From positions 7,440,001 through 7,504,000 of the forward strand of contig NZ_CP139558.1 of NCBI RefSeq assembly GCF_034262375.1: DNA of 64,000 bases. Direction: 5' to 3'. The position numbers and the translations under genes are program-made. The notes beneath the pieces were generated by a model. The model was not told the DNA's origin, did no database searches, and saw nothing but the letters and a program-made list of their open reading frames with translations. Shown in pieces: positions 57,153 to 64,000 of this stretch; within the stretch, counting starts at the first letter, position 1, and each line of letters opens with the position of its first letter. The stretch comes from Mucilaginibacter sabulilitoris (GTDB lineage: Bacteria; Bacteroidota; Bacteroidia; Sphingobacteriales; Sphingobacteriaceae).

Positions 57153-58304
57153 ATGAAGAACAGCCTCATTTGGTTTTGCAGAATAACGGTTGGCCTGCTG
57201 TTTATTTTTTCGGGCCTGATTAAGGCTAATGACCCCCTGGGTTTCTCTTATAAACTGGAAGAATATTTTGAGGTTTTCCATATCATGTTCTTGAACGGCT
57301 TTGCCTTAAGCATAGCTATATTACTGTGCGCGCTCGAAATGCTTTTGGGTTTTGCCTTGCTGATAGGCGTACGTGCCATAAAAGTAGCCTGGGGCCTATT
57401 GCTGCTTATCATCTTTTTTGGCTTTTTAACTTTTTACTCGGCCTTTTTTAAAGTGGTGCAAACCTGCGGCTGCTTTGGCGATGCTATTCCGCTTACGCCG
57501 TGGCAATCATTCAGTAAGGACATGATTTTACTGGTGCTCGTATTGGTATTATTTGTTAACCGCACCAAAATAAAACCACTGTTTAAACCTAAAGCCGGCG
57601 ATAAATGGCTTATAGGTGCTGCTATAGTATCAATCGGATTTGGAATTTACACCTATAACTTTATGCCCATTATTGATTTTTTGCCTTACAAGGTAGGAGC
57701 CAATATCCTGGACGAAATGAAAATACCTGCCGGTGCACCGCTGGATGTTTTTGAAGTTACCTACAATCTCAAGAACAAAAAAACGGGCGAAACCAAGGTA
57801 ATGAACGATAAGGAATACCTTAAAACAAACATCTGGAAAGATGCTAACTGGGAGGTTGTGGGCAACCCGGAAAGCGTGCTTGTTAAAAAAGGTTTTGAAC
57901 CTAAAATACGCGACCTGTCGATACAGGATGGGCAAGGGAATGATTATACTAAAGAGTTGCTCTCCAGTCCGTTTTACAGCCTGGTTATTGTAGCTTATGA
58001 TCTTGATAAGACTAATAGCGAAGCCATGAACCGCTTAAACGCGCTGGCTATAAACGCTACCGAAAATTATAATATACGCACCATATTGCTTACTTCCAAT
58101 TCGGCGCAAAGCTCAAATGATTTCGCCAAAACACATAAACTGGTTACGGAAATTTTTTATGCAGATGGCGTTCCACTGAAAAGCATGGTACGGGCCAACC
58201 CAGGTGTTTTGCTCATTAAAAACGGCACCATAATTAATAAATGGCATTACCATTCGGTGCCTACTTATGATCAACTGGTAAAAACCTATTTCCAAAAGCA
58301 ATAA
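57153..58304 (+). CDS. BT_3928-type membrane protein: DoxX/MauE-like domain plus thioredoxin-like part
   Basis: A 383-residue protein. Residues 1-180 form four to five membrane helices in DoxX/MauE style (ITVGLLFIFSGLIKANDPLG, LCALEMLLGFALLIGV) with the CGCFGD motif. The C-terminal 200 residues are periplasmic or cytosolic and end in a thioredoxin-like outline (SPFYSLVIVAYDLDKTNSEA, VRANPGVLLIKNGTIINKWH) lacking a CxxC. It may take part in thiol-redox or quinone chemistry; that is inference. Nine bases after the DUF1599 gene, one base before the permease gene. Confidence 0.87.
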   Translation: MKNSLIWFCRITVGLLFIFSGLIKANDPLGFSYKLEEYFEVFHIMFLNGFALSIAILLCALEMLLGFALLIGVRAIKVAWGLLLLIIFFGFLTFYSAFFKVVQTCGCFGDAIPLTPWQSFSKDMILLVLVLVLFVNRTKIKPLFKPKAGDKWLIGAAIVSIGFGIYTYNFMPIIDFLPYKVGANILDEMKIPAGAPLDVFEVTYNLKNKKTGETKVMNDKEYLKTNIWKDANWEVVGNPESVLVKKGFEPKIRDLSIQDGQGNDYTKELLSSPFYSLVIVAYDLDKTNSEAMNRLNALAINATENYNIRTILLTSNSAQSSNDFAKTHKLVTEIFYADGVPLKSMVRANPGVLLIKNGTIINKWHYHSVPTYDQLVKTYFQKQ

Positions 58305-58305
58305 C

Positions 58306-59364
58306 ATGATCCGCTACCTCATCCGCAAATTATTTTACGGACTGGCGGTAATGCTGGGTGTTGTGCTGGTGGTTTTTTTCCTGTTCAATATTTTACCTGT
58401 TGACCCTGCCCGTATGACCCAGGGCCAGCGTGCTGATGTGCAATCATTGCAGGCCGTACGTAAGGAGTTTGGATTGGACAAGCCGCTTCCCGTGCAATTT
58501 GCCTATTATCTTAATGATCTTTCGCCAGTAGGTATCCATTTAAATACTGCCGATGAACAGCAGCGATATCATTATATAAAGCTGTTTGCTGTAAGTAATG
58601 CCAAAGTTGTAGCATTAAAATGGCCGTACCTACGCCGCTCGTACCAAACAAGAAAAGATGTGGCAGGCCTGCTTATGGGCGTTATCCCCAATACATTGGT
58701 TCTCGCTACTACATCCATGATATTTGCCATTATAATAGGTGTGTTTTTGGGCGTATTGAGCGCCATACATAAAGATAGCTGGATAGATAAGCTAGCCATC
58801 AGCTTTTCAACACTGGGCATATCGGCGCCATCATTTTTCGCGGGGATTATTATTGCATGGATATTCGGTTTTGAATTAAGCAAATACACCGGGCTCAATA
58901 TGTCGGGCAGCTTATATAGTTATGACCCATTTAAAGGCGAAGTGATCACGATCAGGAATTTAATACTGCCTATGATCACTTTGGGGTTACGGCCGCTGGC
59001 TATTATTGTACAGCTCACCCGCAATGCCATGCTTGATGTTCTGGGGCAGGATTATATACGCACCGCCAGGGCAAAGGGTCTGGGTAGCAACACCATTATT
59101 TACCGGCACGCGCTAAAAAATGCTTTGAATCCCGTTATCACTGCCATTGCCAACTGGTTTGCATCATTATTGGCCGGGTCATTTTTTGTAGAATATATTT
59201 TTGGGTATAACGGCCTGGGCAAGGCAACGGTTGACGCGCTGGAACTGTCGGACTTTCCGGTGGTGATGGGCTCTATCCTTTTCATCGCTTTTATTTTTGT
59301 GGTGATCAGTATTTTGATCGATATTATTTATGTTTGGATTGATCCGCGGGTAAAATTAAGCTGA
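58306..59364 (+). CDS. ABC transporter permease, DppB/OppB-like
   Basis: A 352-residue inner-membrane protein. Helix 1 is LFYGLAVMLGVVLVVFFLFN; the conserved coupling segment is DYIRTARAKGLGSNTIIYRH and the C-terminus has YNGLGKATVDALELSDFPVV. This is the BPD_transp_1 permease of peptide importers, with a roughly 60-residue insert after helix 1 (NTADEQQRYHYIKLF). No partner permease, ATPase or binding protein is adjacent, so its partners must be elsewhere. Confidence 0.9.
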   Translation: MIRYLIRKLFYGLAVMLGVVLVVFFLFNILPVDPARMTQGQRADVQSLQAVRKEFGLDKPLPVQFAYYLNDLSPVGIHLNTADEQQRYHYIKLFAVSNAKVVALKWPYLRRSYQTRKDVAGLLMGVIPNTLVLATTSMIFAIIIGVFLGVLSAIHKDSWIDKLAISFSTLGISAPSFFAGIIIAWIFGFELSKYTGLNMSGSLYSYDPFKGEVITIRNLILPMITLGLRPLAIIVQLTRNAMLDVLGQDYIRTARAKGLGSNTIIYRHALKNALNPVITAIANWFASLLAGSFFVEYIFGYNGLGKATVDALELSDFPVVMGSILFIAFIFVVISILIDIIYVWIDPRVKLS

Positions 59365-59371
59365 TATTATT

Positions 59372-59881
59372 ATGAAGTATTTTTTAGTCGGTTTTATGGG
59401 CTGTGGTAAAACCACCTGGAGCCGCAAACTGGCTGCCAAATTAGGTTACGAATTTATTGACCTTGACCATGTGCTTGAGGCCAAGGCGGGCATGAGTATT
59501 GCCGAATATTTTTCGAGTTTTGGAGAAGACGCGTTCCGCAAACTGGAATCGGATGTATTGAAACAGACCGAATACCCGGAAAACGTGGTAGTATCAACCG
59601 GCGGTGGCCTACCCTGCTTTTTTGATCACATGGGATGGATGAACGCAAACGGCAAAACCTTGTACATTAAGTTATCACCCAAAACCCTGGCCGACCGATT
59701 GGAAAACAGTAAAACCGTACGCCCGGTACTGCAAGGCAAAAAAGGTGATGAGCTGGTTGAATTTATTACCGGTAAATTGGCCGAGCGCGAAAGTTATTAT
59801 TTACAGGCCAGCAATATTGTTGAAGGCATTGATATGTCTGTTGAGAAACTGGAGGAGGCTTTGGGGATTACGGCCATTTAG
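59372..59881 (+). CDS. aroK: Shikimate kinase
   Basis: A 169-residue P-loop kinase. Walker A GFMGCGKTTW (7-16), the shikimate-binding FIDLDHVLEAKAGMSIAEYF, FRKLESDVL and VSTGGGLPC, and the lid Arg in SKTVRPVL. Catalyses phosphorylation of shikimate in aromatic amino-acid synthesis. Last gene of the operon; its final 14 bases overlap the end of the convergent toxin gene. Confidence 0.95.
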   Translation: MKYFLVGFMGCGKTTWSRKLAAKLGYEFIDLDHVLEAKAGMSIAEYFSSFGEDAFRKLESDVLKQTEYPENVVVSTGGGLPCFFDHMGWMNANGKTLYIKLSPKTLADRLENSKTVRPVLQGKKGDELVEFITGKLAERESYYLQASNIVEGIDMSVEKLEEALGITAI

Positions 59882-60173
59882 TGTAATCCATATGATTATC
59901 TAATATGGCTAATACATAAATTTTATCACCGCTGATCTTATAGAAGACTGATAGTTGTTTACTTAAAACCGCTCTGTGAATATTTTTACCTTTAGAGCTT
60001 TGCGGATAAAGCTCTGGAAACACCGCTACTACGTTTTCGAAAATTCGCAATAGATTATAAAATTTATCAACCTCTTTTTGTGTAAACTTATAAAGAAGGT
60101 AGTTTTTTATAGTTATGGCGTCTGCATCCGAACGTTTAGTATAAAGAATGCTAAATAAAACGTTTTCAGGCAT
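59868..60173 (-). CDS. RelE/ParE-type toxin
   Basis: A 101-residue protein with RelE/ParE outline: YTKRSDADAITIKNYLLYKF, LRIFENVVAVFPELYPQS, HRAVLSKQLSVFYKISGDKI and YVLAILDNHMDYTKWP. Its start overlaps the stop of the antitoxin gene by about 8 bases. RelE-type members cut mRNA on ribosomes and ParE-type members poison gyrase; the sequence suits ParE better. The C-terminal end overlaps aroK's stop region in the opposite strand. Confidence 0.82.
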   Translation of the reverse strand: MPENVLFSILYTKRSDADAITIKNYLLYKFTQKEVDKFYNLLRIFENVVAVFPELYPQSSKGKNIHRAVLSKQLSVFYKISGDKIYVLAILDNHMDYTKWP

Positions 60174-60402
60174 CTTTTAACTTAGTCCAGAACTCGGAAG
60201 ATGAAATTACCCGTCCATTTTCCGCATCATCAATACCTTCATTGATATGTTGTTTTTGCTTTTCGGACAGATCCGACCACCAATCCTTATCTGATTTAGC
60301 ATTTCTCAATCCATCAAGAACCATCAGCATATTTGAATCAGAAAGCTGCTCAATCCAGGCAATCAAATTTGATTTCGTTTTTTTAATTTCAGCTATAGAC
60401 AT
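60166..60402 (-). CDS. Antitoxin of the ParE-type module
   Basis: A 78-residue acidic, helical protein. It starts MSIAEIKKTKSNLIAWIEQLS and ends with the toxin-binding-like segment DAENGRVISSSEFWTKLKDA, the pattern of addiction-module-component antitoxins. Placed directly before the toxin gene with overlapping ends, as usual for type II modules. Confidence 0.82.
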   Translation of the reverse strand: MSIAEIKKTKSNLIAWIEQLSDSNMLMVLDGLRNAKSDKDWWSDLSEKQKQHINEGIDDAENGRVISSSEFWTKLKDA

Positions 60403-60433
60403 GATTGAAAGTATATAATCAAATTTAACGATT

Positions 60434-60943
60434 CTACCTCAAATAAACAGCGTCTTCTTCGCCAGCTTCGCCGAACACAACGTCTACGTGCTCTTTTATC
60501 ACGGTGGATAGGGCTACTCCCGCAAAATCTGTAGTAATAGGAAAACTTTTATGGTTACGGTCAATCAGTACAGCGGTACGTAGCTTTTTAAGCGGCACAT
60601 CCAGAAAAACACCAAAGCCATAGGCCAGGGTTTTACCACTGTTCAGCACATCATCTACCAGGATAACTACCTTATTGTCACAATCCCTTACATCAAAATT
60701 AATATTGGCTTGTAAAGTACTGCTTTGTTTTTCAAGCTCGATGGTTAACAGCTTGCTGGAAAAAGGCGCAATATTATCTAAAACTGCTTTGATCCTCTCG
60801 GCAATATGGTTACCGCGGGGTAATATGCCTGCTATCAGAATTTCCTGCTCGTCGAAATTATCTTCCAATATCTGGTAAGCAATACGGTCAATTTTTTGTT
60901 GTATCTGCTGCTGGTTTAATATCAGGAGTTTCTTTTCAGACAT
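60434..60943 (-). CDS. Phosphoribosyltransferase, PyrR-like
   Basis: A 169-residue type I phosphoribosyltransferase. The PRPP-binding motif is VVILVDDVLNSGKTL (92-106), preceded by the AGILPRGNHIAERI loop, and a PyrR-like VLIDRNHKSFPITTDFAGVA follows. Bacteroidota versions of this gene are annotated as PyrR-like uracil phosphoribosyltransferases or regulators. RNA-binding residues are not assured here, so regulation of pyrimidine genes is uncertain. Confidence 0.87.
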   Translation of the reverse strand: MSEKKLLILNQQQIQQKIDRIAYQILEDNFDEQEILIAGILPRGNHIAERIKAVLDNIAPFSSKLLTIELEKQSSTLQANINFDVRDCDNKVVILVDDVLNSGKTLAYGFGVFLDVPLKKLRTAVLIDRNHKSFPITTDFAGVALSTVIKEHVDVVFGEAGEEDAVYLR

Positions 60944-61055
60944 CGGGCGACCTTTGTTTTAACGTTGCAAAGTTCAACGTTGTAATTTTAGTAAATTGAT
61001 ATGGTAAATATACAAGTTAACCTTCCAACATTAAAACGTTTCAATCTTCCAATAA

Positions 61056-61451
61056 CTACTTCTTATACGGAAAATAAACAAAATTGGCCCCCTCGGGTAC
61101 CACCACAAAAACGCACATATAATCGTTTGGGTTTTTGTAGCTGTTAATGAACCTATCTTTAAGCTCGGGTTTAATAACGCCGCGCTCCTCAAACTCCTCA
61201 AGGGTTGATGCGTGTATGCTCCATTCAGAATTAAGATCGTTCCGGTCAAGTATTACTTCGCCCAATTTCAACTCATGCTGGTGCGCTATAAAAATAGGGT
61301 AAGAGGAAAGCCCTTCCATCATAATCTCTATGGCTACCTCGTGAATTGACTCGCCAAAAATTTTAAGATCGCGCTCCAAACTCAGCAGCGGACTTTCCGC
61401 TGCCTTTTTTGAATTATCATTTCCTTCGTTTAACAGTTCTTCGGGTTGCAT
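61056..61451 (-). CDS. Hypothetical protein, conserved-looking
   Basis: I use the ATG at 61451 (131 residues, MQPEELLNEGNDNSKKA) rather than one 17 codons upstream, whose N-terminus is Asn/Gln-rich and unconserved-looking. The body is LSLERDLKIFGESIHEVAIE, YPIFIAHQHELKLGEVILDR, WSIHASTLEEFEERGVI and FVVVPEGANFVYFPYKK. I do not recognise a family. It is acidic and soluble with no signal peptide. Single gene between the phosphoribosyltransferase and RlmD. Confidence 0.7.
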   Translation of the reverse strand: MQPEELLNEGNDNSKKAAESPLLSLERDLKIFGESIHEVAIEIMMEGLSSYPIFIAHQHELKLGEVILDRNDLNSEWSIHASTLEEFEERGVIKPELKDRFINSYKNPNDYMCVFVVVPEGANFVYFPYKK

Positions 61452-61573
61452 ATATATTGACCGTTGATTTGTTTTTTGATTATTGATGTTTGTCTGAACC
61501 ACGATTTAACAGATTCAAGGATTTCAGGATTTTGTCTTGCTCTTTTATCCTTCGTCTTTGCTCTTTAATCCAC

Positions 61574-62986
61574 CTATCCTTGATCTCTCAGTACCAACAA
61601 CACCACATTTTCTACATGCTGGGTATGCGGGAACATGTCAACCGGCTGGATTTTTACCGTGTCGTATTTTTCTTTTAATACCAGCAAATCACGGGCCTGG
61701 GTTGCGGCATTGCAGCTTACATATACAATTTTGGGAGCTTCAATTTCCATCAGGCAGTTCACCACGTCGGGGTGCATACCCGCACGCGGCGGATCGGTGA
61801 CGATTACATCGGGTTTGCCGTGCTCGGCTACAAAATCGGCTACCAGCACATCTTTCATGTCGCCCGCGTAAAATTTGGTATTGGTAATATTGTTAATGGC
61901 CGAATTAATTTTGGCATCTTCAATAGCGGTTGGCACATATTCTACCCCAACAACTTCGCGTACGTGGCCCGCAATAAAGTTGGCTATGGTTCCGGCTCCG
62001 GTGTACAGGTCATACACCAGTTCATCGCCTTTAAAGCCCGCAAAATCACGGGCTATCTCATATAAGCGCAGGGCCTGGATACTGTTAGTCTGGTAAAATG
62101 ATTTTGGCCCGATACGGAATTTTATGCCGTTCATTTCTTCGTGAATGTATTCGGGGCCTTTAAAGGCTACAACATCCTGATCAAATATGGTGTCGTTCTT
62201 TTTTTGGTTGATAATGTACAGCAGCGACGTGATCTCCGGAAAACCAGCATCGATGAAGTTCATCAGTTTATCTACCTCTTCCTGGCTCACATAAGCAAAA
62301 ACTACAATAACCATAACCTCGCCGGTTGACGAGGTCCGTACGATAAGGTTACGCAGGGCGCCCTCATGGTTACGCAGGTTATAAAAAGAATAACCCTGCT
62401 CAATAACAAAATCGCGGATGCTGTTACGCAGATCATTTGATGGTTCGGCCTGCAGGTAGCAATGCTTTACATCCAGTATTTTATCAAACCTGCCGGGAAT
62501 ATGGAAACCCAGCGCGTTCATATTAAGCGTTACGTCTTCCTTATTTTCGCCATCGTAAAGCCAGCGTTTATCAGAAAAAGTGTACTCCAATTTATTGCGA
62601 TAGTAACGATCGGCCGGAGACGGGACGATATCCATCATATCACCTACATCTATTTTAGCGATGCGACCCAGCGCATCGGCCACAGATTTTTGTTTGAATT
62701 TTAGTTGGCCTTTGTAATCCATGTGCTGCCATTTACAACCTCCACAGGTACCGAAATGCTCACAAAACGGCTCAACACGATATTCAGATGCTTGCTTCAG
62801 TGTGGCTATTTTCCCCTCGCCAAAATTCTTTTTGCTTTTGTAAACCTGCACATCGGCTACATCGCCGGGGATGGCTTTATCAACAAATAATACAAAATCG
62901 TCGGTTTTACCTACACCCTTACCTTCTTCGGCAATATCAATGATCCGAACGTCCTCAAAAAACTTCTGTTTAGCAACTTTATTCAT
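61574..62986 (-). CDS. rlmD: 23S rRNA uracil-1939 C5-methyltransferase (RlmD family)
   Basis: A 470-residue protein. The TRAM domain (1-65, VRIIDIAEEGKGVGKTDDFV) precedes the iron-sulphur cysteines in CEHFGTCGGC (Cys75, 81, 84, with a fourth near VKHCYLQA). The methyltransferase part has VYDLYTGAGTIANFIAG, VVGVEYVPTAIEDAKINSAI, IVTDPPRAGMHPDV and catalytic Cys in YVSCNAATQARDL. RlmD, RlmC and TrmA share this architecture; RlmD is most likely from the TRAM plus FeS layout. Confidence 0.92.
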   Translation of the reverse strand: MNKVAKQKFFEDVRIIDIAEEGKGVGKTDDFVLFVDKAIPGDVADVQVYKSKKNFGEGKIATLKQASEYRVEPFCEHFGTCGGCKWQHMDYKGQLKFKQKSVADALGRIAKIDVGDMMDIVPSPADRYYRNKLEYTFSDKRWLYDGENKEDVTLNMNALGFHIPGRFDKILDVKHCYLQAEPSNDLRNSIRDFVIEQGYSFYNLRNHEGALRNLIVRTSSTGEVMVIVVFAYVSQEEVDKLMNFIDAGFPEITSLLYIINQKKNDTIFDQDVVAFKGPEYIHEEMNGIKFRIGPKSFYQTNSIQALRLYEIARDFAGFKGDELVYDLYTGAGTIANFIAGHVREVVGVEYVPTAIEDAKINSAINNITNTKFYAGDMKDVLVADFVAEHGKPDVIVTDPPRAGMHPDVVNCLMEIEAPKIVYVSCNAATQARDLLVLKEKYDTVKIQPVDMFPHTQHVENVVLLVLRDQG

Positions 62987-63175
62987 CAGGCTGCAAAGTT
63001 ATGGAAAGAAGCAAGAATTAAGACACAAGAATCAAGAAATTAGAAGTGATGGTCAAATGGCTGGTTTCTGATTTAATAGACAAGACCCGGAAAACGACAA
63101 AATTATGTTTAAATCTTATAGCACAAGAATAGCCAGTCGCTCAAAAAGCGATGAGAAAAAAGTAACTACTGGCAG

Positions 63176-63283
63176 TCATTCAAAAAAACTCAACAAGTAT
63201 GATACAAAATCATCTGTATCCATGTCGGCTATGTCAAACTGCTCATCAATCAGGTCTGAAAATTCTGTTAGTTCGCGGCTCAT
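63176..63283 (-). CDS. Small acidic ORF (35 codons), uncertain
   Basis: On the minus strand an ATG at 63283 opens a 35-residue frame beginning MSRELTEFSDLIDEQFD and ending DDFVSYLLSFFE. It is acidic, amphipathic and uses plausible codons. An 8-bp inverted repeat (TTACTATG-ctaa-CATAGTAA, 63295-63314) lies 12 bases upstream like an operator, and a hairpin (GCCAGT...ACTGGC, 63132-63173) follows the stop. It may be a small protein, an antitoxin remnant or chance. The rest of the 62987-63480 gap holds a dispersed repeat and no other gene. Confidence 0.35.
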   Translation of the reverse strand: MSRELTEFSDLIDEQFDIADMDTDDFVSYLLSFFE

Positions 63284-63360
63284 GGCTAAAAAATTTACTA
63301 TGCTAACATAGTAATTAATATACTAAAAACCAAATCGGTATAAAGTATTTTTACATTTAG

Positions 63361-63478
63361 GTGAGGCTGGTAAATGCAACCTCACCTAAATCCTCTCCAA
63401 AGAGAGGACTTTGATTACCTGGAGAATATTATTTATTTAAAGCCCTTCTCCTTTGGAGAAGGGTTGGGATGAGGCTTC
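63361..63478. repeat. Dispersed palindromic element (GTGAGGCT family)
   Basis: Begins GTGAGGCTGGTAAATG, holds TCCTCTCC-aaag-AGAGGA and CCTTCTCC-ttt-GGAGAAGG palindromes, and ends GGTTGGGATGAGGCT. The tail closely matches the interior of the element at 51124-51248 (51204-51231). It lies directly past the creD stop and could act as its terminator. Confidence 0.6.
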
Positions 63479-63480
63479 TA

Positions 63481-64000
63481 TTATTTATCCCAGTTTATTT
63501 TACGGGAGAAATACATCAGGATACCCACAATTATAAACAGTGCTATGCTGCCTATCATCAGCGCCAGGTCTTCCAGCTGAATGATGACAAAAATGAACAC
63601 GTAGAATACCGCCAGGATAAAGGCAAACAGCAAGGCCGCCATTTTATTCTTCAATAACGAAGCTATGAATACGGATACCAGCGCTATGGTTGATACCGAG
63701 GCAATCAGGTAAGCCCAGTTATAGCCCATTTGCTCCGAAAAGGAAAGCAACAGCGAGTAATAAATAATCATGGCCACACCAACCAGCACGTAATTAAATA
63801 TATGGATCCTTTGCTTGCGGATAACTTCGGTTAAAAACAAGGAAATAAAGGTTAGCATAATGATCAGCAGCGCATATTTACTGGTCCGCATTGTTTTTTG
63901 ATACTGATCCACAGGCAAACGCAGTTTTATGCCAAATACAGCATCACCCAGTTTTTTATCATTACTGAGCAGGGTATCGTTATTTATCCATTGCTGCGGA
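63481..64000 (-). CDS. creD: CreD-family inner-membrane protein (5' part outside window)
   Basis: The frame is open to the window edge, so the N-terminus is missing; at least 172 residues are present, starting PQQWINNDTLLSNDKKLGD. The visible part is the hydrophobic C-terminal half with five to six helices. Family blocks are FISLFLTEVIRKQRIHIFNY, VLVGVAMIIYYSLLLSFSEQ and GYNWAYLIASVSTIALV. CreD members are envelope-integrity proteins controlled in E. coli by CreBC. Ends with FSRKINWDK, just before a dispersed repeat. Confidence 0.88.
   Translation of the reverse strand, partial: PQQWINNDTLLSNDKKLGDAVFGIKLRLPVDQYQKTMRTSKYALLIIMLTFISLFLTEVIRKQRIHIFNYVLVGVAMIIYYSLLLSFSEQMGYNWAYLIASVSTIALVSVFIASLLKNKMAALLFAFILAVFYVFIFVIIQLEDLALMIGSIALFIIVGILMYFSRKINWDK

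Noticed and set aside
63105..63311. 68-codon plus-strand frame rich in Ser and Lys
   Set aside because: Low-complexity composition and opposite a more plausible small minus-strand frame; no start context or conservation cue.

Overview
The window is a stretch of a Bacteroidota chromosome. The signs are a SusC/SusD pair, a GLPGLI-family protein, DUF3823, DUF1599 and BT_3928-type genes, TTG-N19-21-TAnnTTTG promoters in place of -35/-10 boxes, and starts with little Shine-Dalgarno character. Gene content and the many small palindromic repeats resemble Sphingobacteriaceae (Mucilaginibacter/Pedobacter-like). This assignment is inference; the 16S gene here would settle it.

Layout. 1-2125 (-): C-terminally truncated secreted protein with at least four Ig-like repeats. 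2473-5043 (+): large STAND-type P-loop NTPase. 5061-6809 (-): sugar dehydrogenase fused to cytochrome c. 7027-8346 (+): AdiC-like amino-acid permease. 8589-19255 (-): polysaccharide utilisation locus read susC, susD, DUF3823 lipoprotein, a 726-residue TIM-barrel-like secreted protein, GH92 alpha-mannosidase. Just upstream on the same strand (19706-22291) is a membrane-anchored regulator joining a LamG-like/Kelch sensor to a SARP-like DNA-binding end. 22644-27265 (+): MacAB-TolC-type efflux operon, followed by an outer-membrane beta-barrel and its GLPGLI partner (27405-30976).

31086-36500 (-): compact catabolic operon read GH172, FAH-family hydrolase, DUF6786 lipoprotein, FucP permease, SDR dehydrogenase; it fits L-fucose or, more interestingly, D-arabinose/D-arabinofuranoside use. 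Then come Crp/Fnr regulator plus pirin, a degenerate receiver protein, a HAD phosphatase, a DeoR regulator and a NUDIX hydrolase.

40961-46330 (-): complete rRNA operon 16S-tRNA-Ile-tRNA-Ala-23S-5S with a strong terminator at 40905-40933 and three tandem Bacteroidota-type promoters between 46732 and 46979. A rRNA cytosine-C5 methyltransferase is divergent from it at 47099, and RlmD lies at 61574-62986.

47099-64000 is mostly housekeeping: a FAD oxidoreductase/DinB/CoA-binding operon, an ECF sigma factor, a LemA-TPM-TPM cluster, NUDIX, an NTF2-like protein, FolP, then DUF1599/BT_3928/ABC permease/shikimate kinase, a ParE-type toxin-antitoxin pair, a phosphoribosyltransferase, RlmD and a 5'-truncated CreD. 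Intergenic spaces carry several families of small palindromic dispersed repeats. One supplies the last codons of the methyltransferase gene. No CRISPR array, prophage or transposase gene was seen.

The most unusual observations are the GH92 enzyme with Gln where the catalytic acid Glu is expected, the short-chain dehydrogenase with Asn in place of the YxxxK lysine, the one-polypeptide glycan-sensor/regulator, the STAND NTPase, and the putative D-arabinose operon.
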